This document shows positions 54,604 through 63,155 of a stretch of DNA of 64,000 bases, in pieces. Source of the stretch: Gammaproteobacteria bacterium (GTDB lineage: Bacteria; Pseudomonadota; Gammaproteobacteria; Pseudomonadales; Azotimanducaceae_A); assembly GCA_012960755.1 (NCBI GenBank), contig DUAT01000119.1:190174-254173 (forward strand), written 5' to 3'. Every line of letters starts with the position of its first letter. The first letter of the stretch is position 1. The notes below the pieces were generated by a model. The model saw only the letters and a program-made list of their open reading frames with translations, had not been told where the DNA came from and searched no databases. The position numbers and the translations under genes were made by a program.

Positions 54604-54632
54604 AGAACCCCGCTTCGGTGGGGTTCTTTTTT
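54604..54632 (+). terminator. intrinsic terminator with UUCG tetraloop
   Basis: GAACCCCGC, loop TTCG, GTGGGGTTC, then six T. The C(UUCG)G loop is exceptionally stable. It ends the surface-protein pair 23 bases after the stop codon. Confidence 0.92.
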
Positions 54633-54712
54633 AAAGTGATAGGCTCGGAAGTGGTCTAATTGACTGTCCGTTAAACCCGGGTCACTCACTCCGACTCCCT
54701 AGATTTCAGCCG

Positions 54713-55078
54713 TCACTGGGACGCCTCAGGTATGTGGTTCTCTAACAGTTGGGCAACACGACTGTGACCATGGCGACGGGCATCCCCAATCGGTGTGCCT
54801 CCCCATCGGTCACGAAGGAACAAACTTATTTGACCGACATCGCTATCGTGGTCTTCGTCTCTAATCGAGTCACCTCTTACGCCACCATGTTTTTGCAGAA
54901 AATCGGGACGGCCGGAAAGTGTTGACATCACCCTGTCTACGGAAACAAGATGAAAACTGAAAGAAGGAACTCTCGGATCATTTGCCAGTCTGGGCGGAAT
55001 TTCGAACAGACCAGGCGGATGACGACCAGGTTGAATTAGTAAATAGACCGTTTTGATAACAAGCTGGAGAATTAGCAT
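54713..55078 (-). pseudogene. ankyrin-repeat protein remnant
   Basis: The last 35 residues of a 121-codon frame, FLRDRWGGTPIGDARRHGHS and RVAQLLEN, are a clean final ankyrin repeat of the type found at the C-terminus of bacterial glutaminases and channel-like proteins. Upstream in the frame the sequence loses repeat character, while another frame reads RQGDVNTF, as expected for the start of an ankyrin repeat. I read it as a frameshifted 3' fragment. Confidence 0.5.
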
Positions 55079-55333
55079 GTCAGGTATTATCAGAAAAAAC
55101 CAAGAAGGATTAACTGGGTTGAGTTCCCTTCGTTCACCCTGACCTGTTTTCTAGATTCCACAGTTCCGGAGCCGTCAATTGCTGGTGGCCCTTTTCATTG
55201 GTTCAGGCTGGTGTCAGTGCGTGAACAGGCCCAAAGAAGCATCGTTGCAATGGCTTATACCAATTATCGGTCGCAGCTTGATTATCGAAAATCGCACAGG
55301 ACATGCTTGAAAATATCCTAGATTGAGAATCCA

Positions 55334-56269
55334 ATGAAGTATTCATTGTTGCTGATTAGTTTGATGACATCCTCTGTCAATGCAGATTTTACAGATATTG
55401 TGTCAGATAGAAAATGGATCCACGGCTCAGAGAATTGTGATTTAGACACTGAACCGGCAATTGATCGGCTCAAGGTTAACAACAATACTTTTATCTTGAG
55501 ACAAAATAAATGTATCAATGTAGAGGCGCCATTTATCTATGTCCTGTTTGGAGAGCATACAGTCTTTATCCAGGATACAGGCGCTACCGAAGATCCTGAC
55601 AAGTTCCCTATCTACGAAACCATCCAACAATTGGTAAGTAAATGGAAGGCTGAAAATAGTATCAGCAAGATGGATATTCTGGTGACACATTCTCATAGTC
55701 ACCTGGATCATCGCGCCGGGGATGCGCAATTTAGAAACAAGGCAGATGTTATTCTGATTGAAGCAAATGAAGCTGCCATCATTGAGTATTTTAATTTTGC
55801 CAACTGGCCTGATGGTGAGACCGTTGTTGATTTGGGGAATCGAAAACTGACAGTGTTCCCAATTCCCGGTCATCATGATGAAAGTATCGCCGTCTATGAT
55901 ACTCAAACCCGTTGGTTGTTAACAGGCGATACATTTTATCCTGGCAGACTTTACATCAACGATTGGAAGCAATTTAAAATCAGTATCCAGAAGTTACTGG
56001 TCTTTGCGGAGGAACATCAAGTCAGTGCCCTCTTGGGTACCCATATAGAAATGACCAGCTCTGCAAGGATTGACTATGCCTTTGGAGCAACATATCAGCC
56101 CGAAGAAGCGCCTCTGCCGTTGATGGTATCTGACCTGTTGCTATTGAATAATACGCTTAAGCAAATGGGTGATGAGGCAGATGATAAAATACTCGATAAG
56201 TTCATCATTGCACCTGTAGGTATAGTCCAGCGAGTCCTTGGTACAGTACTGGGTTGGTTTTTTGTTTAG
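55334..56269 (+). CDS. MBL-fold metallo-hydrolase, secreted
   Basis: 311 residues with a short signal peptide (about 1-18, cut after VNA). Zinc motif VTHSHSHLDHRAGD near 115-128 (HxHxDH), third histidine in IPGHHDESIAV, aspartate in WLLTGDTFYPG and the last histidine in LLGTHIEM. The family includes lactonases, beta-lactamases and other hydrolases; the second half is not specific enough to choose. Monocistronic; A+T-richer than its neighbours. Confidence 0.9.
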   Translation: MKYSLLLISLMTSSVNADFTDIVSDRKWIHGSENCDLDTEPAIDRLKVNNNTFILRQNKCINVEAPFIYVLFGEHTVFIQDTGATEDPDKFPIYETIQQLVSKWKAENSISKMDILVTHSHSHLDHRAGDAQFRNKADVILIEANEAAIIEYFNFANWPDGETVVDLGNRKLTVFPIPGHHDESIAVYDTQTRWLLTGDTFYPGRLYINDWKQFKISIQKLLVFAEEHQVSALLGTHIEMTSSARIDYAFGATYQPEEAPLPLMVSDLLLLNNTLKQMGDEADDKILDKFIIAPVGIVQRVLGTVLGWFFV

Positions 56270-56310
56270 TTAAACGGGGACATCGATTCCATAAGTACTT
56301 AAGAAGATAC

Positions 56311-57243
56311 CTACTTGTTGTTGCGGCTAGAGTATTGCGATACACACTGGCACCGCAACTGCCAGATTGATCCAATTTTTCCATCTTCAATCATCTCCTT
56401 GAGCGCTAACAGTTCTTTGACGGTCTCCCGCGCAAATGCAAACCCGGCTGTTTTGTTTGTAAATCGGGTTGTAAAAACCGAACGAAGCATGACCGATAAA
56501 CGGGGATTACCAGAGAAATAGCGGCCTTTGGGATTGAGCGCCTTGATACAGGCGCTATACGAACTCCCCGGCATCATGTCAAAAATGACATCATAGGTCC
56601 GGCCGGTGCGTACAAAATCGTCCTTTGTATAATCAATGAAATGGTCCGCTCCAATGCGTCTCAACAGGTCTTCTTTGATGGCGCTGTCAACGGCAGTGAC
56701 TTCCGCGCCCATGGATTTTGCAATCTGCACGCTGTGCGCGCCGATGCTGCCGCCAGCGCCGTTGATTAATATCGTTTCCCCTGCCCGGATTTCTGCCTGT
56801 CGCATGAAATGCAGCGCATTAAGCCCACCCAGTGGTACTGCCGCGGCTTGCGCAAAACTCATATTCATGGGCTTGGCAGCAATGGGGTAGTTTGCCGGTA
56901 AGGCGACATACTCGGCATAGGCACCCAGCCGAAGCCTCGCGGCGCCGAAAACCTCATCGCCCACGGAGAAATCCTCAACGTCTTTCCCGAGCGCTTCTGT
57001 CACTCCAGAGAAATAGCCACCGAGGATCTGTCATTTTGGTTTTCTCACGCCAAGTGCAATCCGCAGGGGCAGCCAGAACCACTTCACTGAGTATTTAAAA
57101 CTGCGCATCTCACAATCGGATTTTGTCGCTTCCGCCGCCCGTACTCTTATCAACACTTCATCGTCCATCGGATCGGGTTTTTTTACCTCCCTGAGTTGCA
57201 GAACGTCAGGTGGCCCGTATCTTGAGTAAGTGATGGCTTTCAT
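56311..57243 (-). pseudogene. MDR-type NADPH:quinone/alcohol dehydrogenase broken by a TGA
   Basis: Two parts in the same frame: 57243 to 57034 encodes the N-terminus (MKAITYSRYGPPDVLQLREV ... LRIALGVRKPK), then TGA at 57031-57033, then QILGGYFSGVTEALGKDVED and so on to 56311. Family members have one residue (commonly R/Q) where the TGA stands, so a single CGA-to-TGA change explains it. The NADPH site INGAGGSIGAHSVQ and YTKDDFVRTGRTYDVIFD are intact. The last 17 residues after DGKIGSI do not match the family, so the 3' end is also altered. The downstream part could only be made by re-initiation. Confidence 0.8.
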
Positions 57244-57401
57244 GTCTTTTTGCTCCCATGGGAAATCCTGGCGCTACCGGCCCAATCCACCCTCTCTGGT
57301 TGCCTTGATTTCGCAAGCCCCCTGATCTGGGCGACAGTCTCACCGGTTGCGCCGGTAATCTTTGCATGTAACAGTTGGATGGCTTGTTGAACACAATCCA
57401 C
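57240..57401 (-). CDS. small hypothetical cistron coupled to the MDR reading frame
   Basis: A 53-residue frame from a GTG at 57401 (the open frame itself extends further upstream) ends in a TGA that overlaps the MDR ATG as ATGA. The sequence (for example QQAIQLLHAKITGATGETVA) looks protein-like but I do not know the family. It overlaps nothing else of value and could be the 3' end of a lost gene. Confidence 0.3.
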   Translation of the reverse strand: MDCVQQAIQLLHAKITGATGETVAQIRGLAKSRQPERVDWAGSARISHGSKKT

Positions 57402-57409
57402 CAGACCGT

Positions 57410-57582
57410 CTAGGACGCATTTGTATCCAGACCTGTGGTGGACAAGCGAGCGCTTACCGAGTTTTTACCACGGTAAAGTACGCCACCGGGGTCAGTGATG
57501 TCCGCGATGACACGCATGGTGCCACCGCACAATGGCATGTGGTGATATCAATGTTGAAGACCCGTTTGAGCCGTTGAGCTCA
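57410..57582 (-). pseudogene. IS91-family transposase C-terminal remnant
   Basis: Minus strand reads QRLKRVFNIDITTCHC in one frame and, after a one-base shift, CGGTMRVIADITDP in the next. Together this is the zinc-containing C-terminal end of IS91/IS1294-type transposases (pattern LKRVFxIDIxxCxxCGGxxxVIAxIxDP). Only about 40 codons remain; no terminal sequences of the element are recognisable. Confidence 0.6.
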
Positions 57583-57662
57583 GTTTAAAACCGCGATCAA
57601 TTCATCTGTCGCTTCAGCTGCGACCTATTTGTGTCCGCGGTGATCAGTTTTGTCTAAACAAT

Positions 57663-59771
57663 CTAGCCACCAGGATCTTGCGCCAATGCCAGATCCGCTT
57701 GCTCGCGAATATAATGCCGTAGTGAATTGAGGTGACTGTCCGACAAGGCAGGATATGAAGGCATGCCAAAGGCGCGTTTAGCGCCATTTCTTACCACATC
57801 CGCAAATGCCTCCTCAGACAAGATCATGGGAGATGTACGCAGATCAGGTGCCAACCCACCGGCAATGGCGGCTCCACCATGGCACCAGGCGCATTGACCA
57901 AAAATATCTTCACCTGTCGTGGCGAAATCCTTGTCTACTTCAAAAAAAGGCGCAGTTAATGGCACAGCGACCGTAGGAGGTGGCTGCGATGGCATGTCGA
58001 GCTTACCTGATAGCGAAAAGACCATCAGGCGGCGTATATGTTTACGATAATCCCAGCCTAAATCAGAAGCTTCCTTGCCGCCAACGGCCGCCATTACAGA
58101 ACCCCACCCGACCAGCAGGGCGACATATTGACGCCCCTTAATAGAATAGGTGATAGGTGGTGCTGCGATGCCAAGACCTACGGTTGACTGCCAGAGTGTT
58201 TTACCGGTTAAGGCGTGATAAGCAACAAATTCTCCATCAGCCCGGCCCTGGAATAACAGATCACCAGATGTTGAAAGCGTGCCCGGGTTCCAGGATACGG
58301 GCAATTCTCTCTGCCATACCCGTTTTTGGGTAATGGGGTCCCAGGCTTGTATTGAGCCGCGTGCAGCGCCCGGTTCATAATCCATTTGCTCGAAATCTAC
58401 TGCGGAGCCGTGAATCGGAGCAGCATCTTGCCAGTTAGGTGGTTGCCAGGATTCCTTGTCTACAGCGTCGTCGTCATATTTCCAGTACTGATGGATGGTG
58501 GGTATGTAAGCGAGGCCGGTTTCAGGATTGAAAGACATAGATGGCCAGTTATGACCACCCAGGGGGCCAGGGGTGACAATGACCGCTTCCTTCTCATAGC
58601 GGGCACCAGGAACTTCCACCGGACGGCCTGTCTTCAAATCTATCTTTGATGCCCAGGATACGTCCGTAAAAGGTTCAGCCGAAATCAGCTTGCCAGTGGC
58701 GCGATCGATAACATAGAAAAAGCCGTTTTTCGGCGCATGTAATATAGCCTTAACGTTTTTTCCCGCTATCTTCAGGTCAGCCAGAACAATATCCATATTG
58801 GAGTTATAGTCCCAGGTTTCCCCTGGCGTCGTTTGATAGTGCCAGCGATATTCGCCGGTATCAGGGTCGAGGGCGACGATAGAACATAAAAACAGATTGT
58901 CACCACCACCAGGACTGCGTACTTTTCGATTCCACGGTGCGCCGTTACCGGTGCCGATGTAGAGGGTGTCGAATTCTTCGTCGTAGGTGAAGCCATGCCA
59001 GGCATTGCCACCGCCACCGTATTTCCACCATTGCCCCGTCCAGGTTTTTGCGGCCATTTCCTGGGCCTTGTCTTCGAAGCCATCAGCAGGGTTGCCTGGA
59101 ACAATGAAAAACCGCCAAACCTGCTTGCCTGTTTCTGCGTCATAGGCAGTAACATAACCCCGCGTGCCGCCATTCTCGGTACCACCATTACCGATCAATA
59201 CCTTGCCTTTAAAGACCTTGGGTGCGCCGCTGATATAAAGTGCCTTGGTGGGATCTACTGTCAATACACGCCATACTTCCTTGCCAGTGCTGGCGCTAAG
59301 GGCAATCAGATAGCCGTCTCTGGTGACTGTGTAGACCTTGTCATTCCATAACGCCACGCCTCTACTGCCGTGCAGAAAGGCAACTTTCATTCGATCACCG
59401 GAGTTTTCTCCGACTTTAGGATCAAATTGCCAGATCAGTTTGCCATTACGAGCATTGACCGCGCTGACAACATTGTGTGACCCGGTAAAATACATGACGC
59501 CGTCAGACACCAGTGGTGTCGCAGCAAGCCCCACGGCGGTTGGCAAGTCAAGAAACCAATCCAGTTTCAGATTGGTGACATTGGCGGCGTTAATTTGGTC
59601 AAGGGGGCTGAATCGCTGTTCACTTTGGGTGCGACCGTGCGCGAGCCACTCGGTACTGGATTCATCTGCAAGCGCAGCGTCGTCAATGGATTGCGCCAGT
59701 ACTGAGGCACTGTAGAGGATGGTAATTGTAACGGTCAGGATCGCTGAAATATGAGAATAAAAACGCGTCAT
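57663..59771 (-). CDS. PQQ-dependent quinohemoprotein alcohol dehydrogenase
   Basis: 702 residues from the ATG at 59771 (AAAAGGG upstream), signal peptide of about 27 residues. Eight-bladed PQQ propeller with tryptophan-docking repeats (for example VVSAVNARNGKLIWQFD, LYIGTGNGAPWNRKVRSPGG), then a C-terminal cytochrome c domain with CAWCH at about 627-631 and methionine in FGMPSYP. Oxidises an alcohol in the periplasm and passes electrons to a cytochrome. Unusual: the vicinal Cys-Cys seen in most of these enzymes is replaced (VAFLHGSRGV), and the residue two after the catalytic Asp is Asn (WDYNSN), which does not fit the lanthanide-dependent type. Single-gene unit; no PQQ-synthesis genes in the window. 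Confidence 0.94.
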   Translation of the reverse strand: MTRFYSHISAILTVTITILYSASVLAQSIDDAALADESSTEWLAHGRTQSEQRFSPLDQINAANVTNLKLDWFLDLPTAVGLAATPLVSDGVMYFTGSHNVVSAVNARNGKLIWQFDPKVGENSGDRMKVAFLHGSRGVALWNDKVYTVTRDGYLIALSASTGKEVWRVLTVDPTKALYISGAPKVFKGKVLIGNGGTENGGTRGYVTAYDAETGKQVWRFFIVPGNPADGFEDKAQEMAAKTWTGQWWKYGGGGNAWHGFTYDEEFDTLYIGTGNGAPWNRKVRSPGGGDNLFLCSIVALDPDTGEYRWHYQTTPGETWDYNSNMDIVLADLKIAGKNVKAILHAPKNGFFYVIDRATGKLISAEPFTDVSWASKIDLKTGRPVEVPGARYEKEAVIVTPGPLGGHNWPSMSFNPETGLAYIPTIHQYWKYDDDAVDKESWQPPNWQDAAPIHGSAVDFEQMDYEPGAARGSIQAWDPITQKRVWQRELPVSWNPGTLSTSGDLLFQGRADGEFVAYHALTGKTLWQSTVGLGIAAPPITYSIKGRQYVALLVGWGSVMAAVGGKEASDLGWDYRKHIRRLMVFSLSGKLDMPSQPPPTVAVPLTAPFFEVDKDFATTGEDIFGQCAWCHGGAAIAGGLAPDLRTSPMILSEEAFADVVRNGAKRAFGMPSYPALSDSHLNSLRHYIREQADLALAQDPGG

Positions 59772-60464
59772 GGATTGAACCCTTTTGAGTTGGTTTCCAG
59801 TCCCAACCGAAAACGCCAAACTTCAATAAACAGTTAAACATCCTAACGTTTATGAACTTGGGCGAAAGGTAAGGGCCATCTTAATATCCAGGGGAACAAT
59901 CGGGCAGTGTCTAACGAATAGCGCCTGCTGACAATCGAAATTATCCCTGCCAAGCAGATTAGCAGCTGCCAGCGTCAGCATGCAATATTGCATTGGTTTA
60001 TTTACCGAGAGATGTGATCAACTTTCTTGTTACGAATGCTGGAGGACAAATGTTCCTAAAGTAAGATAAAGGCGTATACACTATCGCTGTTTACAAGGTG
60101 GTCAGGTAGATTTACCACAGCCCAAAGTAACTGATGCCAATTTTCTATTTTGCCGACGCATCCGGAGAGCTGGTGGCAGAGTGGACAGCACACCTATCGC
60201 TTACGAAGGCCATGTTCCGTTATCGCTGGAATTATCAGGATGATATTGATGACGGGTTCTGTATTGTCCCATTATAACGAGGTGAGCCAGCCTGAGTGAT
60301 CAATGTCTGTCATGATGCTGATCTGCTGGTTTACACGCGGTAGGGTTGATCGCTGAGAATAATTTCGACGGGGCTGGATATGACAGCGCACGCCGCCACA
60401 AACGAATTTACATGGATGTTCGTCGGGGTTAGAATTTTCTCAGCACCGTCATCCTGGACCCATA
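59772..60464. other. 693-base region without a supported gene
   Basis: Upstream of both the PQQ dehydrogenase and the WEGDT-family gene. A 47-codon plus-strand frame at 60134-60277 (start PIFYFADASGELVAEW) looks slightly protein-like but has no ribosome-binding site and no known match. Promoters of the two divergent genes must lie here. Confidence 0.4.
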
Positions 60465-61556
60465 ATGAAAAGAAGCCCGGAACCAATACTATTTAGTCTG
60501 ATCTTTTCGTTTCTGCTTACATCACCTCAAATGCTAGTTGCAGAGGACGAAAAGCCGAAGCACGAAATCCCCGATCTCAGTGGTAATTACAACATTGCCA
60601 CGCTAACCCCGCTGCAGAGACCCAGGTTGTTGGGCGAGACGGCGAATCTATATAAATACGTGGCAGATTTTCTTGCCTGGGGAGTTGAGTTAGGGCTCGC
60701 GTTTAGCGCCAGTGACAGCGACCCAAACCGAGAAGCACCTCCTGTCGGCGGCGATGGTTCCCAAAGTGCCGCTGGCAACGTCGGCGGTTACAATACATTC
60801 TGGATTGATGTCGGTGACCGCGGTTTCATGCTTGATGATAAGTATCGCACCTCGATCATTGTCGAACCATCTAACGGCAGGATGCCGGAAATGACCAAGG
60901 TCGGTACGGATAAACGAAGTGCCAGGCTCAATTTTTTCCGTCCCAACAAAGGCGAGGCCTGGTGGTTGAAAGAAGAAGGCGAGGGTCCCTACGACGACCC
61001 CGAACTGCGGCCTTTGGGTGAGCGATGTTTGCTGGGTTTTGGGTCGACTGCCGGTCCTCCCATGTTGCCCGTTCTATACAACAACATTAAGAGGATTGTT
61101 CAAACTGAGGATCATGTATTGATCCTTAACGAGATGGTTCACGACACCAGGATAATCCGGTTGAACAAACCTCACTTACCGGAAGAAATCCGCAAATGGA
61201 TGGGAGACTCCGTCGGGCACTGGGAGGGGGACACACTCGTCGTTGATACAACGAACTTTACGACGCAATCCGGTCTGTTTTTGGCAACAGAAAGCCTGCA
61301 CGTCACCGAACGCTTCAAACGAATCGACGAAGATACATTGCTCTACAGTTTTACCGTTGACGATCCAGCGATATGGACGAAACCCTGGAGCGGCGAATAT
61401 CCCTGGCCACAAACCCAAGACCAGGTCTTTGAGTATGCCTGCCACGAAGGCAACTACGCGCTTGGAAACATAATGAGAGGAGCTCGAATGCTGGAAAACG
61501 ATGTGCAAAATGAAAATAAGCATGAAGCTGAAAACGAATTTGAGAGCGGCGAGTAA
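60465..61556 (+). CDS. secreted protein of unknown function (WEGDTLVVDT family)
   Basis: 363 residues with a signal peptide (about 1-26, cleaved after MLVA). The central block MGDSVGHWEGDTLVVDTTNF and the ERFKRIDEDTLLYSFTVDDP block are found in a widespread, uncharacterised group of secreted proteins in proteobacteria and acidobacteria; the end YACHEGNYALGNIM is also conserved there. The acidic tail (NENKHEAENEFESGE) is less typical. Convergent with and nearly touching the DUF222 relic. Confidence 0.8.
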   Translation: MKRSPEPILFSLIFSFLLTSPQMLVAEDEKPKHEIPDLSGNYNIATLTPLQRPRLLGETANLYKYVADFLAWGVELGLAFSASDSDPNREAPPVGGDGSQSAAGNVGGYNTFWIDVGDRGFMLDDKYRTSIIVEPSNGRMPEMTKVGTDKRSARLNFFRPNKGEAWWLKEEGEGPYDDPELRPLGERCLLGFGSTAGPPMLPVLYNNIKRIVQTEDHVLILNEMVHDTRIIRLNKPHLPEEIRKWMGDSVGHWEGDTLVVDTTNFTTQSGLFLATESLHVTERFKRIDEDTLLYSFTVDDPAIWTKPWSGEYPWPQTQDQVFEYACHEGNYALGNIMRGARMLENDVQNENKHEAENEFESGE

Positions 61557-61558
61557 CG

Positions 61559-62296
61559 TCAGCCTTGCCATAGTAGCCAGGCAGTTTGATGAATTATGAG
61601 GGCGGGCCTTGTGAAAACTTCCAGCGCCTTGATAACAATGGCACCTTCGTCCGGGGGCAGACGGACCTTGATCTCGATCATCCCCAGTTCATCCTGAAAC
61701 CAGTTGAGCGTTTTGTCTTTTTTATATTCCGCGTAACGCGCTTCCTCTTCGTGGTGCTCTTCATGTAAAGCATCTTCTTCAGATTGATCGTTTTTGTCCG
61801 AATTTTCTATGCGTTCCAGGCGTTTGCAGAGTGCATACTTTTTAACGAGAACTTCCATATGCTGGGCGGTGCCATATTCGGCGATCTGCATCAGAAAAGA
61901 TTCGTTCTCTGGCGTTGCGACTCTTGTCATGGCCCTGACTTTTGAATAGCTGATTTCACCCCTTGAAAATGCCGCATCAATCAGAGGTAGATCACCCAAA
62001 GCGCGAGCGACCCTAACCTTCTCACGCCCCATCATTTCTCCCATACCGATTTTCCAATTCAGCCAGTGGGAAAACGACCGGATACCGTCGCCATGCCAGC
62101 CGCCATTTTCGTCAAATTCACCTAGCAGGGTGATGAAGTGATAAGTAGCCGCGTTGATTTGCACCGCTGAGGTCAATATTTGTATCTCGAGTTCCTCGCA
62201 TCGTACGCGTCTGGCGAAATTGGCTTGAACAATTTCTGAAGGTGTAGGTTCTTGCGATGAATCGTCTGGTTCTGGTGGTTCTAACGGTTAAAACAT
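61559..62296 (-). pseudogene. DUF222/13E12-repeat protein (HNH endonuclease type), broken at both ends
   Basis: The DUF222 core is well preserved: ARRVRCEELEIQI, FDENGGWHGDGIRSFSHWLN, REKVRVARALGDLPLIDAAF, SYSKVRAMTRVATPENESFL. The natural ATG (62296) is followed by TTT and then TAA at codon 3, after which the frame stays open. At the other end the protein turns into unrelated sequence after GAIVIKALE, so the C-terminal HNH nuclease half is missing. A TTG at 62176 could restart translation of about 205 residues. The SOS-type operator 47 bases before the ATG suggests DNA-damage control. Confidence 0.75.
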
Positions 62297-62342
62297 GGTG
62301 CTATCCCTGTCGATTTCCCGATTTAGCGAGGGTGATGTTTAC

Positions 62343-62362
62343 TACTGTTATTATATACAGTA
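62343..62362. promoter_or_regulatory. LexA/SOS box
   Basis: TACTGT-TATTATAT-ACAGTA, a near-perfect E. coli-type LexA site (CTGT-N8-ACAG with matching flanks). It lies in the promoter region of the minus-strand DUF222 gene and about 230 bases before the plus-strand RidA gene. Confidence 0.8.
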
Positions 62363-62593
62363 ATACAGGAAATGTCAGGTTATCTTATTGATAGTTAAGA
62401 ACTTTTAGTTATGAAACGCGGTGCTATCATGGGGGTATGTAGACTCTTTGCTGGTTCAGTCTGATGGAAACTTGCTGACACAAGCGAGTGTGTTCCTGGT
62501 GTATCAGAGCTGGCTATTTTGCTAACAATAACTATGGTCTACTATGGTTATAAATAACTTTCCATCCAGCAATCAACTCAAGAGGTATTCGAT

Positions 62594-62944
62594 ATGACGA
62601 TCAAAAGAATTAAATGTGGCGCTCGTATGAGCCAGGCAGTTGTACATGGGGGTGTGGTTTCCACAGCGGGCCAGGTTGCCTTAAAGGCGCCGGGTGAAGA
62701 TGCGGGTAAGCAGACCGAGGCGATTTTGGCTGCGATTGATGCCCTGCTGACTGAAGCCGGAACGGACAAAACACAATTGTTGACGGCGAATATCTGGCTG
62801 GCCGATATGGCTGATTTTGCAGCGATGAATGAGGTCTGGGACGCCTGGGTGGTGGAAGGTGCGACGCCAACACGTGCTTGTGTTGAGTCGAAACTGGCTG
62901 CGCCGCAGTTTACTGTTGAGATCGCGGTTACTGCGGCTGTTTGA
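62594..62944 (+). CDS. RidA family protein (YjgF/YER057c)
   Basis: 116 residues, the standard size for one RidA domain. MSQAVVHGGVVSTAGQVAL, the conserved arginine in TRACVESKL that holds the imine carboxylate, and FTVEIAVTA at the end. RidA proteins form trimers and hydrolyse reactive enamine/imine intermediates such as 2-aminoacrylate. The key arginine is present, so deaminase activity is plausible. AGAGG precedes the ATG. Confidence 0.92.
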   Translation: MTIKRIKCGARMSQAVVHGGVVSTAGQVALKAPGEDAGKQTEAILAAIDALLTEAGTDKTQLLTANIWLADMADFAAMNEVWDAWVVEGATPTRACVESKLAAPQFTVEIAVTAAV

Positions 62945-63155
62945 CCTGGCTTAAAAAACTTACACCAAAGTTGAGCGAAAAATCAAAACCTGACCCTTGA
63001 TTTGTTTTCTGGAAGGTGCAAAATGGAAGGTGTAATTTTACATTAACCCAACCAGAGGAGTGCACGTCGGAACGCTTTATCAGTAGCAGGATAAGGCACT
63101 TACAATACAGATCACATACAAAATCAATTTTTGACCAACAGGTGTTTGTACAACG

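Noticed and set aside
57031..57033. TGA in the MDR gene as a selenocysteine codon
   Set aside because: Relatives have no Cys at this position, no selenocysteine-like stem-loop is visible after it, and the 3' end of the gene is also damaged.
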